Assembly (NCBI GenBank): GCA_964570285.1
Contig: CAZMXP010000013.1
Span: 24,705 to 88,704, forward strand
Reading direction: 5' to 3'
DNA from: CAZMXP01 sp964570285
GTDB lineage: Bacteria; Planctomycetota; PLA2
Length of the DNA: 64,000 nucleotides
In this document: positions 33,044 through 42,022 of the stretch, piece after piece
How the letters are laid out: each line of letters opens with the position of its first letter
Numbering within the stretch: position 1 is the stretch's first letter
The notes under the pieces: generated by a model
What the model was told of the DNA's origin: nothing
Seen by the model: only the letters and a program-made list of their open reading frames with translations
Databases searched by the model: none
Made by a program: the position numbers and the translations under genes

Positions 33044-33732
33044 GTCTCTTCGCGATCGCCGACCCCCACCTCGGCAGCGCGGTGGACAAGGCGATGGACA
33101 TCTTCGGCCCTCGCTGGGAGCGCCACACCGAACGCCTCGTCGCGCACTGGACCGAAACCGTCGGGCCTGTCGACGTCGTCCTCGTCGCGGGCGACATCTC
33201 CTGGGCGCTGAAGCTCGACGACGCGCTGCCCGACCTGCGCCTGCTCGACTCGCTGCCCGGGAGGAAGATCCTCATCAAGGGCAACCACGACTACTGGTGG
33301 ACGAGCCGCGCCAAGGTCGAGGCGCGGCTGCCGCCCTCGCTGCGGCTCCTCCAGAACGACGCGATCGACCTCGGCGAGGGCCTCGGCATCGTCGGCGCCC
33401 GCGGCTGGTCGCCCCCCGGCGCCCCCCGCTCGTCGAAAGAGGACGAGAAGATCTACCTGCGCGAGGTCGAGCGCCTCTCCCTGTCGCTGAAGGCCGCCGA
33501 GGGCCGCTTCGACCGCCTCGTCGCGATGCTGCACTTCCCGCCGATCGACCTCGACCTCGGCGAGACGGCCTTCGTGCCGCTCCTCCGGGAGGCGAAGGTG
33601 GACGCCTGCGTCTACGGCCACCTGCACGGCATCGACCCCGCGACGGCGTTCCAGGGGGTCAGGGACGGCATCCGCTACTACTTCGTCGCGTGCGACGCCG
33701 TCGACTTCCGGCCCGTCCCGATCGACATCTAG
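33040..33732 (+). CDS. Calcineurin-like metallophosphoesterase
   Basis: A 230-residue enzyme with the full two-metal motif set: ADPHLG near residue 7, GDISWALK near 53, GNHDYWW near 84, a later LHFPPI and the terminal GHLHG. This matches the predicted phosphohydrolase family of YmdB-unlike, stand-alone metallophosphoesterases. Substrate unknown. It is translationally coupled to the TorD-like gene. Confidence 0.88.
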   Translation: MSLFAIADPHLGSAVDKAMDIFGPRWERHTERLVAHWTETVGPVDVVLVAGDISWALKLDDALPDLRLLDSLPGRKILIKGNHDYWWTSRAKVEARLPPSLRLLQNDAIDLGEGLGIVGARGWSPPGAPRSSKEDEKIYLREVERLSLSLKAAEGRFDRLVAMLHFPPIDLDLGETAFVPLLREAKVDACVYGHLHGIDPATAFQGVRDGIRYYFVACDAVDFRPVPIDI

Positions 33733-33736
33733 GCGC

Positions 33737-33742
33737 TACACT
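33737..33742 (+). promoter_or_regulatory. -10-like box TACACT, 7 bases before an ATG
   Basis: TACACT at 33737-33742 with the ATG at 33750. No obvious -35. Fits the short-leader pattern of this genome. Confidence 0.4.
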
Positions 33743-33749
33743 CCTCGCC

Positions 33750-35000
33750 ATGCGGTACCTGCTGATCGGTCTCTTGGTGGGGGGCGCGGGGGGTTTCCTG
33801 ATCCAGAAATACGTGCTCGACACGCCGGAGCCCCGGCGCCACACGCGGCGCGCGCCGGAGGGCGCCGCGCGGCCCCGGGCGGGCGCCCCCGCCGGCGACG
33901 TCGATGTCGCGGCGCTGCTCGCGCGCCTGAAGGAGCTCGAGGCGGCGCTGGCGGCGGCCCCCGCGCCCCCCCCCGAGGACCTCCTGACGATCGAGGTGCC
34001 GACGACGGACGAAGGCATCGACCTCCTGATGGAGGAGTTCCAGCGCACCGACGACCTCGACCGGCTGCTCGCGCTGGTCCGCGCGCTCCTGCTGAAGGGG
34101 GAGAAGGGCTACCCGCGCCTGACCACGCTGCTGATGCGCGTCGTCGGCAAGGCGATGGCGCAGAAGTTCAAGGAGGAGGACCTCTTGCAGCGCGTGATCC
34201 CGGCGCTGAAGCTCGCGATGCGCCACGAGAAGGAGCTTGTCGGCTATGTGGGCTACCTGATGACGGCCGAGGGCGTGCCGGGCATGATGCGCACCGGCGC
34301 CTTCGGCGCCGCGATGTTCCTGTCGGTGAACGGCGTGCCGGGAAGCGACGCGTTCAGCGGCAAGCTCCTCGAGCAGTTCATGGCCACCGCCGGCGGCAAG
34401 GGGGGCGGCGGACTCCTGGGGGGCAGGGACGAGCAGCGCGGCATGCTGATCCAGGCGATGGGGATGTTGCGCCAGCAGGAGGCGGTGGAGCCGCTCCTGC
34501 GCATGCTCGCCGATCCCGAGCAGCAGGGGACCTCCTGGCAGGTGATCGGCGCGCTGGGGAACATCGGCGACCCGCGCGCGGTGGCGCCACTCGTCGCCCG
34601 GCTGCGGGCGAAGAAGGGCGACGACGAGAACGACTGGTGGTCGCCGGAGCTGAACGCGCTGGCGGAGATCGGCACCCCCGAGGCGATTCTCGCCGCCGAG
34701 GAGCACCTCGCCGGCATCACGGACAACAACCGGTTCTTCAACCAGGCGGGCAACCTGCTGCGCGCGCACCCGAGCCCGAAGGTGATTACGATGATGCGCG
34801 ACCGCTTCCGCGCGCAGCCCTCGAACCAGCACCTCTGGAGCGCGCTCTGGGGACTGAACCAGGTGGCCACACCGGAGGCGACGGCGCTGCTCGAGGAGAT
34901 CGCCACGTCGGCCGGCGAGGAGCAGATGCGGGAGCAGGCGCGCAGCTACCTCGACGAGCGCAAGCGCATGGCGGAGGCGTTGGCCGAGACGGAACGTTGA
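33750..35000 (+). CDS. HEAT-repeat protein with signal anchor
   Basis: A 416-residue protein. Residues 1-20 (YLLIGLLVGGAGGFLI) form a signal anchor; residues 25-80 are basic then Ala/Pro-rich linker with a short helix. HEAT-like pairs run from about 215 to 400 (RQQEAVEPLLRMLADPEQQ, WQVIGALGNIGDPRAVAPLV and LNALAEIGTPEAILAAEEHL). No catalytic motif. Last ~20 residues are a charged helix. Function unknown; the position just before citrate synthase is probably incidental because that gene has its own promoter. Confidence 0.75.
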   Translation: MRYLLIGLLVGGAGGFLIQKYVLDTPEPRRHTRRAPEGAARPRAGAPAGDVDVAALLARLKELEAALAAAPAPPPEDLLTIEVPTTDEGIDLLMEEFQRTDDLDRLLALVRALLLKGEKGYPRLTTLLMRVVGKAMAQKFKEEDLLQRVIPALKLAMRHEKELVGYVGYLMTAEGVPGMMRTGAFGAAMFLSVNGVPGSDAFSGKLLEQFMATAGGKGGGGLLGGRDEQRGMLIQAMGMLRQQEAVEPLLRMLADPEQQGTSWQVIGALGNIGDPRAVAPLVARLRAKKGDDENDWWSPELNALAEIGTPEAILAAEEHLAGITDNNRFFNQAGNLLRAHPSPKVITMMRDRFRAQPSNQHLWSALWGLNQVATPEATALLEEIATSAGEEQMREQARSYLDERKRMAEALAETER

Positions 35001-35025
35001 CGCGGGCGGCGGCGCCCCATAGATA
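34997..35025 (+). promoter_or_regulatory. Sigma-70-like promoter for the citrate synthase gene
   Basis: TTGACG (34997-35002), a 17-base spacer and TAGATA (35020-35025), with the ATG 8 bases further at 35034. This is the only case in the window where the short-leader -10 box has a well-spaced -35 match. Confidence 0.55.
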
Positions 35026-35033
35026 CGGTTCGC

Positions 35034-36203
35034 ATGGAACGCGACGATCCGCTCCTCTTCGAGGTCCGCCGGAGCCACCTCGACACCGGCCTGCGCGGCA
35101 TTCCCGTCGGCACCTGCCTCACGAGCGCGGTCCACGCCGAACAGGGGGTCTCCTACGGCGGCTATCCGGTCGCCGACCTCGCGGGCCTCTCGTGCGAGGC
35201 CGTCATCCACCTGCTCTTCCGCAAGAGGCTGCCCGACGCCGCGGAGGAGAGGGCGTTCGCCGCCGACCTGGTCGCGCGCGGCACCGTCCCCCCGAAGGTC
35301 TTCGACCTGCTCGCGCAGCTCCCGCGCGACGCGCATCCGATGGAGTGGTTCATCGCGGGGTTGCTCTATCTCGGCATGACGGGCAAGCGGGGCGACTGGG
35401 AGCAGGACGCCCTCGATCTCGTCGCCCGGGCGAACGGGCTCGTCGCCGCCGTCTTCCGCCTGCGCGAGGGGTGGGGGAAGCCGCGGGAGCCCGCGCCCGG
35501 CCTCCCGTACGCGGCCCGCTTCGCCGATGGGCTGGGGGCTCCGGGGGCCCACAGGCTCCTGCCGGAGGTCCTGCGCCTCTTCCACGTGCTGCACCTGGAC
35601 CACGGCGGCGGCAACCTCTCGACCTTCACCGGCAAGGCGGTCGCCTCGGGGCACGCCGACGTCTACGTGTCGATGGCCGCGGCGATGGCGTCGCTCTACG
35701 GACCGCTGCACGGCCGCGCGAACCAGGAGTGCCTCGAATTCGTGCGCGAGGTCGGCACGAGCGACGCGAAGGCGATCGACCGGCACGTGCGCGCCGTGAT
35801 CGCGAAGGGCGGCAAGGTCTACGGCTTCGGCCACGCGGTGCTCCGCGCCGAGGATCCCCGCGCGCGGGTGCAGTACGCGTTCGCCGAAAAGCACTTCGCG
35901 TCGCATCCGCTCGTGCGCACGGCGCTCGCGCTGCGCGCCGTCGTGCCGCCGATCCTGAAGGAGCAGCCGAAGATCCAGAACCCCTACCCGAACGTGGACG
36001 CGATCTCGGGCTCGCTGCTCTCGGCGGCGGGGCTGCTCGATCCCGAGTACTACACCGTGCTCTTCGGCTGGTCCCGCGTCGTCGGCATCGCCGCCCAGAT
36101 CGTCGACGAGCGCACCGTCATGCGCGACGGCAAGGGCGTGCCGATCTACCGCCCCCGCTTCATCGGCGAGGCCCAGCCCCCCAAGCGCCTCGCCCCCGAC
36201 TGA
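35034..36203 (+). CDS. gltA: Citrate synthase
   Basis: A 389-residue enzyme condensing acetyl-CoA and oxaloacetate. Active-site segments are LHLDHGGGNLSTFTGKAV (first His), LYGPLHGRANQECLEF (second His) and KVYGFGHAVLRAEDPRA, with R at the expected oxaloacetate position. The DHGGGN version is close to eukaryote-type and several bacterial type I enzymes rather than E. coli GltA. Length is normal for the small bacterial form. Its 3' end faces the hybrid kinase across repeat copy A. Confidence 0.92.
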   Translation: MERDDPLLFEVRRSHLDTGLRGIPVGTCLTSAVHAEQGVSYGGYPVADLAGLSCEAVIHLLFRKRLPDAAEERAFAADLVARGTVPPKVFDLLAQLPRDAHPMEWFIAGLLYLGMTGKRGDWEQDALDLVARANGLVAAVFRLREGWGKPREPAPGLPYAARFADGLGAPGAHRLLPEVLRLFHVLHLDHGGGNLSTFTGKAVASGHADVYVSMAAAMASLYGPLHGRANQECLEFVREVGTSDAKAIDRHVRAVIAKGGKVYGFGHAVLRAEDPRARVQYAFAEKHFASHPLVRTALALRAVVPPILKEQPKIQNPYPNVDAISGSLLSAAGLLDPEYYTVLFGWSRVVGIAAQIVDERTVMRDGKGVPIYRPRFIGEAQPPKRLAPD

Positions 36204-36253
36204 GCGACAGCGGGCCGCGCGCACGTGATCGCGGCATGGATTCGCCCCTCTGT

Positions 36254-36784
36254 ACGACGAGTGGGACCCGATCTCGACAGGTGTTCAGGTTTCACGGGCG
36301 AACTCGTTCGGGGGCGCGCAAGGAAACTGCCGCTCGACCATTGCAGGGTGCAAGGGCACGCCCAAGGCCGCCGGGACCTTCGCGGTGCGGTGGACAACGG
36401 CCTTCGTCGTGAGGTTCGAAGAAGGAACCCAGGAACTCAGGAACCGAGGAAGAGTCGGGCTTGACCCTTGGAGTCCCGAGATGCTCCCCCTTGCACTCAT
36501 GGGCTCCTCCCGTCCTGGGTTCCTCATCAAATCCGATACCCTCGGTCCTGATCGGCCAAAGGCCGTCGCAGGGGCGCGCAGATCCTGCCCCTCGACCAAG
36601 CTTGAGAGGTGTGGGCATGCCGCTGCGGCCCCCCTGTCCAGTCGAGCGAGGGGAGCGGACGGCTCGACCGTTCTGGTTCGAGCGGCGAGAACGAGAACCA
36701 CGGAGGCGCGAAGGCACGAAGGCAATCCCGCGACCCGGGCCGCGGCCTGCGCGCGGTTGGTTGCGGCGTCAAGCCGCGTTGCGC
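36254..36784. repeat. Interspersed repeat family, copy A
   Basis: First of three related intergenic copies (others 45169-45559 and 56709-57213). Shared blocks in order: GTTC..GTTTCA near the left end, a GGAACCCAGGA arm (36424-36434) with its complement TCCTGGGTTCC (36513-36523), TCAAATCCGATACCCTCG just after, and GGCACGAAGG near 36710. Copy A is the most diverged and has about 70 extra bases in the right part. It fills the whole gap between convergent gltA and the kinase and ends with a short hairpin repeat (36759-36784) touching the kinase stop codon. Open frames in it look like chance products. Confidence 0.7.
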
Positions 36785-39435
36785 TATTCCTGCCTGTTGC
36801 CTTCTGCGGCCGGGGCGCCTCGCATGGCTTCGGCGATGACCTGCGAGAAGGCCCCGATGCGGAAGGGCTTCTGCACGAACGCGATCGCCCCTTCGTCGAG
36901 GATCTGCTGCGCGGCCTCGTTGAGGCCGTACCCGGTGGAGAGGATCGCGCGCACGCCGGGATGGATGCGCTTCAGTTCGCGGAAGCACTCGTGCCCGCCC
37001 ATGCGCGGCATGACCATGTCGAGCAGCACGAGGTCGACCTTGCGGCTGAAGGTGCGGTAGTAGACGACCGCCTCCTCCCCGTCGGCCGCCGTGATGACGT
37101 CGTAGCCCAGTCGCCGCAGCATCGCCGCGGAGGTCTCCCGCACGACCGCCTCGTCGTCGACGACGAGGATGCGGCCGCTCCCGCGCACCGGGGCGTCCGC
37201 CGCCGCCGCGACCGGTTCGGGGGCCGCCGTCGCGGTCGCGGGCAGGTAGAGGGAGAAGGTCGTGCCGATGTTCTCCTCGCTCTGGACGCGGATCGTGCCG
37301 CCGTGGTTCTTGACGATGCCGTAGACCATCGAGAGGCCCATGCCGGTGCCCTGCCCGGGAGGCTTGGTCGTGAAGAAGGGCTCGAAGATGCGGTTCAGGA
37401 TGGCCGCCGGGATGCCGCACCCCGTGTCGCGGATGGAGAGCTCGATGGTGTCGCCGGGGACCGCACCCGGATGGCGCGCACAGTAGGCCTCGTCCATCCG
37501 GAAATTGGCCGTCGAGAAGTGGATCGCGCCGCCCCCGCGGCCGGCCATCGCGTCGCGCGCGTTCAGCGCGAGGTTGAGCAGCACCTGGTCGAGCTGCGTC
37601 GGGTCCCCGGTGATGCCCGACGGGGCCGCGAGCAGGCTCGTCTCGAGGCGGATCTCCTTGTCGAGCGTGCGGCTCAGCAGCTTGACGACGCCCCGCACGG
37701 TCTCGTTGACGTCCAGCGGCACGTTGCGGTTCTTGCCGCGCCGCGCGAAGCCGAGGAGCTGGCCGGTCAGTTCGCTCGCGCGGCCGGCGCTCGTGACGAT
37801 CACCTCGGCGAGCTGCGCGACCTCGCTGCCGGGCGGCGACGACGAGAGGATCAGGTCGCCGTAGCCGAGCACGTTCGTCAGCAGGTTGTTGAAGTCGTGC
37901 GCGATGCCGCCGGCGAGCGTGCCGATCGCCTCCATCTTCACCGCCTGCCGCAGCGCGTGCTCCATCTCGAGCTCCTGCGTCACGTCGCGTTCCACCGCCA
38001 CGAGCCGGACGATCCTCCCCTTCTCGTCGCGCACCGGGGAGAAGGCGCCCTCGCTGGTGTAGGGGGAGCCGTCCTTGCGCCGCCGGCGCAGCCGCCCGCG
38101 CCACGCGCGTCCGTCGCGCAGGGTGCGGTCGATCTGCGCGTAGAGCTCGGCGTCGGCCTCCTGGCCGGTGCGCAGCATCGCGATCGGCGCGCCGAGGGCC
38201 TCCGCGCGGGTGTATCCCGTCATCCGCTCGAAGGCGGAATTGACATACTCGATGCGCTGTCCGGGACCGGTCACGGCGAACATCTCGCCCGCCTGCTCGA
38301 CGACCTGCGCGAGGATGGCCATCTCGCGCTCGGCGCGCCGCCGCTCGGTGACATCGCGCGCGACGACGAGGATCGCGGCGCCCTCGCCGTAGCGGATCGC
38401 GCGCGTCGTCACCTCGAACTCGAGCGGGGCCTCCCCCTCGCGCCGGAGCAGCGCCGAGAAGGTCCCATGCCCGCGATCCGCGGCGTCGCGATCGACGAAC
38501 TCGCGGGCGTCGCGCCCGACGAGCCGGGCGGGTTCGTCGCCGAAGACGCGGCCGGCCGCCGGGTTCGCGTGCAGGATCTTGCCCTGGCGGTCGACGACGA
38601 GGATCACGTCGGGGATCGCCGAGAGCACGGCGGTGAGCCGCTCCTCCGAGTCGCGCAGCCGCCGCGTGCGGTCTTCGAGCAACTCCTGCACGCGGAGCAG
38701 CGCGCGCTGCCGCCGCCCGCGCTCGCACAGCGCGACGACGAACTCCGCATCGCTCGCCTCGCCGGTCACCACATCGGCGCCCGACCGCGTCACCGCGACG
38801 GCCGCGTGCTCGGGCACGCCGACCACGACGACGGCCGCCTCGCACTCGTCGCCGCCCAGGAGTTCCTCGCGGAGCGCGAAGGCGGCGACGATCATGCCCG
38901 GGCGCTCCTCGGCGAGGCGGGCCCGTCCCTCGGCCGCCGAGTCGGCCACCGCGATGTCGTAGCCGCGGACGGCGAAAGCGGCGAGCAGGCGATCCCGGGG
39001 GGGGCCGGGGGGGTGGGCGACGAGGACGCGCAGCGCGCCGGCGGTCGACCGCCCGCCGACCATGGCCTCGACCTCGCGCACCAGCGCGGCGGGCTCGAAG
39101 GGCGAGGCGAGGAAACCGTGCGCGCCGAGTTCCGAGGTGACGGAGAGGGCGTCCGCGCCGGAGAACGTGGCGGAGACGACGAGCACGGGCACGCGGCCGA
39201 GGTCCCGGTACTCGGGCGAGCGGAGCATGCGACAGAAGCTCCAGCCGTCGATGTCGGGCATGTTGAGATCGGTGATGACGCCGGCGATGCCCCTCTCCTC
39301 GCGGAGGATCGCGAGCCCCTCGCGCGCGCGGCCTGTCGCGCGCACGCGATAGCCGTTCCCCTCGAGAATGCCCTTGAGCAGGCGCTGCTGCAGAGGGTCG
39401 TCGTTGACGACGAGGATCGCCCGGCGGCCGCTCAT
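36784..39435 (-). CDS. Cytoplasmic hybrid histidine kinase (REC-PAS-PAS-HisKA-HATPase-REC)
   Basis: An 883-residue kinase without transmembrane segments. An N-terminal receiver (ILVVNDDP, phospho-acceptor Asp56 in ITDLNMPDIDG) is followed by a degenerate receiver-like region to about 250, two PAS domains (near 280-390 and 400-505), the phosphorylated His513 in GGIAHDFNN, an HATPase with NLALNARDAM, DTGCGIP and GTGMGLSMVYGIVKNHGG, and a C-terminal receiver with Asp806 in LVLLDMVMP. It overlaps the upstream HPt gene by ATGA, so the pair can form a multistep phosphorelay. The final output regulator is not nearby. Confidence 0.92.
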   Translation of the reverse strand: MSGRRAILVVNDDPLQQRLLKGILEGNGYRVRATGRAREGLAILREERGIAGVITDLNMPDIDGWSFCRMLRSPEYRDLGRVPVLVVSATFSGADALSVTSELGAHGFLASPFEPAALVREVEAMVGGRSTAGALRVLVAHPPGPPRDRLLAAFAVRGYDIAVADSAAEGRARLAEERPGMIVAAFALREELLGGDECEAAVVVVGVPEHAAVAVTRSGADVVTGEASDAEFVVALCERGRRQRALLRVQELLEDRTRRLRDSEERLTAVLSAIPDVILVVDRQGKILHANPAAGRVFGDEPARLVGRDAREFVDRDAADRGHGTFSALLRREGEAPLEFEVTTRAIRYGEGAAILVVARDVTERRRAEREMAILAQVVEQAGEMFAVTGPGQRIEYVNSAFERMTGYTRAEALGAPIAMLRTGQEADAELYAQIDRTLRDGRAWRGRLRRRRKDGSPYTSEGAFSPVRDEKGRIVRLVAVERDVTQELEMEHALRQAVKMEAIGTLAGGIAHDFNNLLTNVLGYGDLILSSSPPGSEVAQLAEVIVTSAGRASELTGQLLGFARRGKNRNVPLDVNETVRGVVKLLSRTLDKEIRLETSLLAAPSGITGDPTQLDQVLLNLALNARDAMAGRGGGAIHFSTANFRMDEAYCARHPGAVPGDTIELSIRDTGCGIPAAILNRIFEPFFTTKPPGQGTGMGLSMVYGIVKNHGGTIRVQSEENIGTTFSLYLPATATAAPEPVAAAADAPVRGSGRILVVDDEAVVRETSAAMLRRLGYDVITAADGEEAVVYYRTFSRKVDLVLLDMVMPRMGGHECFRELKRIHPGVRAILSTGYGLNEAAQQILDEGAIAFVQKPFRIGAFSQVIAEAMRGAPAAEGNRQE

Positions 39436-39857
39436 GCAGGCAACCCGGTGAGCGCGGCGAGTTCGGCGGCGACGGCGGCGACCTCGACGCCCAGTCGCGC
39501 GAAGACGTCGCGGGAGCGCGCGAGATCGCCCGAGCGCCCCTGCTTCTCGAGGTCGTAGGCGAGAGCCACGGCCTCGTCGGCCCCGAAGACGCCGACCGCG
39601 CCCTTGAGCGCGTGCGCCGCGTCCGCGACCGTCTTCGCGGAGGCCGAGTCGATCGCGCCCCGGAGAGTTTCGACCATGCGTGGCGAGTCCTCCGCGAAGA
39701 TCGCGGCCAACTCGCGCAGCAGGTTCCTGTCCCCATCGACCGCGGCGAGTGCCCGCTCGGGCACCACCCGCGACGCCGCCGGCGCCGACGGCTCCGTCTC
39801 GTTCATCTTCATTCCCGGGGGTGGTCCCCCGGCCCCTTCTGATTCCCCTTCGGACAT
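39432..39857 (-). CDS. Histidine phosphotransfer (HPt) protein
   Basis: A 141-residue protein. After a ~30-residue disordered, acidic N-terminus, a helical HPt domain runs from about 32 to 135, with the phosphorylatable histidine in DAAHALKGAVGVFGA. It is translationally coupled to the hybrid kinase (ATGA at 39435-39432) and should relay phosphate between its receiver and a response regulator. Its start is close upstream of the tmRNA promoter on the opposite strand. Confidence 0.85.
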   Translation of the reverse strand: MSEGESEGAGGPPPGMKMNETEPSAPAASRVVPERALAAVDGDRNLLRELAAIFAEDSPRMVETLRGAIDSASAKTVADAAHALKGAVGVFGADEAVALAYDLEKQGRSGDLARSRDVFARLGVEVAAVAAELAALTGLPA

Positions 39858-39905
39858 TCTCGCGTCGCAAACTGAGCGGCGCTGCGCCTCGGCGTCGAGG
39901 TGGGG

Positions 39906-39911
39906 TAGAAT
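39906..39911 (+). promoter_or_regulatory. -10 box TAGAAT of the tmRNA gene
   Basis: TAGAAT 14 bases before the mature 5' end of tmRNA; a short 5' leader removed by RNase P is expected. No clear -35. Confidence 0.5.
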
Positions 39912-39925
39912 GGCGAGGTCGCTAC

Positions 39926-40276
<351 letters not shown>

Positions 40277-40280
40277 GAAA

Positions 40281-40319
40281 AACCCGGGCCTGCCCAGGGC
40301 GGCAGGCCCCGGTTTTTTC
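40281..40319 (+). terminator. Intrinsic terminator of ssrA
   Basis: A long GC-rich hairpin (CCGGGCCTGCC against GGCAGGCCCCGG, one mismatch) followed by six T residues (40313-40318), starting 5 bases after the tmRNA CCA end. Confidence 0.85.
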
Positions 40320-40348
40320 TAGCCGGAGGAGGGGGGTGCGGGGGGTCT

Positions 40349-40354
40349 TAGAAT
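40349..40354 (+). promoter_or_regulatory. -10-like box TAGAAT, 9 bases before an ATG
   Basis: TAGAAT at 40349-40354, ATG of the radical SAM gene at 40364; GC-rich upstream without a -35 match. Confidence 0.45.
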
Positions 40355-40363
40355 GGACCCCAG

Positions 40364-41236
40364 ATGCGCTACGAGGGCACGGTCTACAGGCCGCCGAGCG
40401 AGGCGGATTCGTACATCCTGCAGGCGACGATCGGCTGCTCGTGGAACCACTGCACCTACTGCGACATGTACCGCGCGAAGGAGTTCCGGGTGCGGCCGCT
40501 GGAGGAGACGCTCGCGGATGTCGCGGAGGCCGGGCGCCTCTACGGGGACGCGATCGACAAGGTATTTGTCGCGGACGGGGATGCGCTCGTGCTCGACCTC
40601 GACACGTGGAAGGTCCTGCTCGGCGCGCTGGCGGAGCGCTTCCCGGGGCTGCGCCGCGTGAGCGCCTACGCGACCGCCCGGAACCTGCTCGAGAAGACGC
40701 CGGAGGAGCTGCGCACGCTGCGCGAACTCGGCCTGTCTTTGCTCTACATCGGACCCGAGTCGGGCGACGACGTCACGCTGAAGCGCATCGCGAAGGGCGC
40801 GAGCGCCGCCGAGCATGTCGAAGCCGCGCGCAAGGCCCACGACGCGGGCATGAAGCTCTCCGCGATCTTCCTGCTCGGCGCGGGAGGCGTCGAGCGCTCG
40901 GAGGAGCATGCCCTCGCGTCCGCCGAACTGGCCGGCGCGATGGACCCGCGGTTTGTCTCCCTGCTGACGCTGACGGTGATCCCGGGCACCCCGATGGGGC
41001 GGCAGCTCGAACGCGGCCAGTTCGCGCTGCCCGACGTGCCCGGGCTGCTCGCCGAACTGCGCACCTTCATCGCGCGCACGGCTCCCACCGACGCGATCTT
41101 CCGCACCAACCACGCGAGCAACTGGCTGCCCCTCTCCGGCCGCCTGCCCCGCGACCGCGACTCCATGCTCGCCGCGATCGACGGCGCCCTCTCCGGCCGC
41201 GTGCCGCTGCGCCCCGACTGGGCGCGCGGCCTCTAG
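40364..41236 (+). CDS. Radical SAM protein of unknown specificity
   Basis: A 290-residue enzyme. The iron-sulfur cluster motif is CSWNHCTYC (Cys25, Cys30, Cys33), a C-x4-C-x2-C variant rather than the standard C-x3-C-x2-C. GE-type SAM motif region YIGPESGDDVTLKRI and the C-terminal TNHASNWLPLSGRLPRDRD match a widespread family annotated only as radical SAM protein. No second cluster domain or partner gene helps with substrate. Independent promoter directly after the tmRNA terminator. Confidence 0.82.
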   Translation: MRYEGTVYRPPSEADSYILQATIGCSWNHCTYCDMYRAKEFRVRPLEETLADVAEAGRLYGDAIDKVFVADGDALVLDLDTWKVLLGALAERFPGLRRVSAYATARNLLEKTPEELRTLRELGLSLLYIGPESGDDVTLKRIAKGASAAEHVEAARKAHDAGMKLSAIFLLGAGGVERSEEHALASAELAGAMDPRFVSLLTLTVIPGTPMGRQLERGQFALPDVPGLLAELRTFIARTAPTDAIFRTNHASNWLPLSGRLPRDRDSMLAAIDGALSGRVPLRPDWARGL

Positions 41237-41240
41237 GACC

Positions 41241-41642
41241 TCACAGCGGCTCGAGCAGCCGGAACCCCTCGCGTCCAAACATCCGATCGAAGGCGAACGC
41301 ATGCTCGACGCCCAACTCGCGCATCACCACGAAGCTCGCCGCATCGACGAGGTTCAGCGCGCGCCGACGCCGCTCCAAGAGCAGCCGTTCCGATTCGAGG
41401 TGGCGCGCGTGATCGATCCAGCAGACGTCGACCGTGCGGGCGGCCGTCGCGAAGAGATCGAGCGACGCCCATCCGAGCCTGTGCTGGATCAACCCCATCG
41501 TCTCCGCGAGCACGTACGACGTCGTCAGAAGCCGCTCATCACGATCGACCAGGTCGCGGTAGATCGCCCGGGCACGGGCGTGGTCGTCGTCGCCTCTCGA
41601 TGCGAGTGCGCACCAGGCGGAAGTATCGACGAAGACCCTCAA
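41241..41642 (-). CDS. PIN-domain ribonuclease toxin (VapC-like)
   Basis: A 133-residue protein with all four PIN acidic residues: Asp6 (VFVDTSAW), Glu47 (VLAETMGL), Asp100 (NLVDAASF) and Asp119 (FAFDRMF). VapC-type PIN toxins cut tRNA or rRNA when free of antitoxin. The only usable start is TTG at 41642-41640, which overlaps the antitoxin stop as TTGA and gives tight translational coupling. Ends 4 bases after the convergent radical SAM gene stop. Confidence 0.88.
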   Translation of the reverse strand: MRVFVDTSAWCALASRGDDDHARARAIYRDLVDRDERLLTTSYVLAETMGLIQHRLGWASLDLFATAARTVDVCWIDHARHLESERLLLERRRRALNLVDAASFVVMRELGVEHAFAFDRMFGREGFRLLEPL

Positions 41643-41899
41643 CGGCGTCCGCCGTGGAGGTAGCGTGCATGTTGGCGGGCCACGTCGCGCTTCCCCTCTG
41701 CGTCCCGGCCCTTCCCGACGAAGGCCCAGCGCGCGTCACGAACGGTGCTCTCGTCCGCCTCCTCGCCAAACTGCAGCGCCTCATCGAGGATCGTCCGGAT
41801 GACCTTCGCGAGGGACTGCCGCCGCTCGTGCGCGAGCTCCTTCAGTCGCGCGTACTGGCGGGGCTCGAGCTGGATCTGGGTTCGAACTTTTTCCGGCAT
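41639..41899 (-). CDS. Ribbon-helix-helix antitoxin (VapB-like)
   Basis: An 86-residue protein. Residues ~4-45 form a MetJ/Arc-type ribbon-helix-helix (VRTQIQLEPRQYARLKELAH then SLAKVIRTILDEAL); the C-terminal half is charged and probably wraps the toxin. It precedes and overlaps the PIN toxin gene. A palindrome overlapping its start codon is a likely autoregulation site. Confidence 0.85.
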   Translation of the reverse strand: MPEKVRTQIQLEPRQYARLKELAHERRQSLAKVIRTILDEALQFGEEADESTVRDARWAFVGKGRDAEGKRDVARQHARYLHGGRR

Positions 41900-41927
41900 G
41901 ATGCCATGATTACATCATGATGGCATC
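41900..41927 (-). promoter_or_regulatory. Operator/promoter of the VapBC-like pair
   Basis: An inverted repeat GATGCC-ATGAT...ATCAT-(GAT)-GGCATC, unusually AT-rich for this genome, touching the antitoxin ATG. A TAATCA box (41912-41907, minus) sits inside it, 7 bases before the ATG. Binding by the antitoxin would block transcription directly. Confidence 0.5.
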
Positions 41928-42022
41928 GATGTCAACCGCAGGGGCCTCGCGGGGACACGCGCCCACGCACCGTCGCCCTGGGGCGGGCTCTCTCGCGGCG
42001 GACGACGGCGCCCGCAGGAGCG

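Noticed and set aside
36292..36717. Minus-strand open frames in repeat copy A and similar ones in copies B (45061-45525) and C, sharing GIGFD-EPR-GG-type peptides
   Set aside because: Similarity follows the DNA repeat. The frames have no good starts, are interrupted differently, and substitutions do not favour third positions, so I treat them as non-coding.
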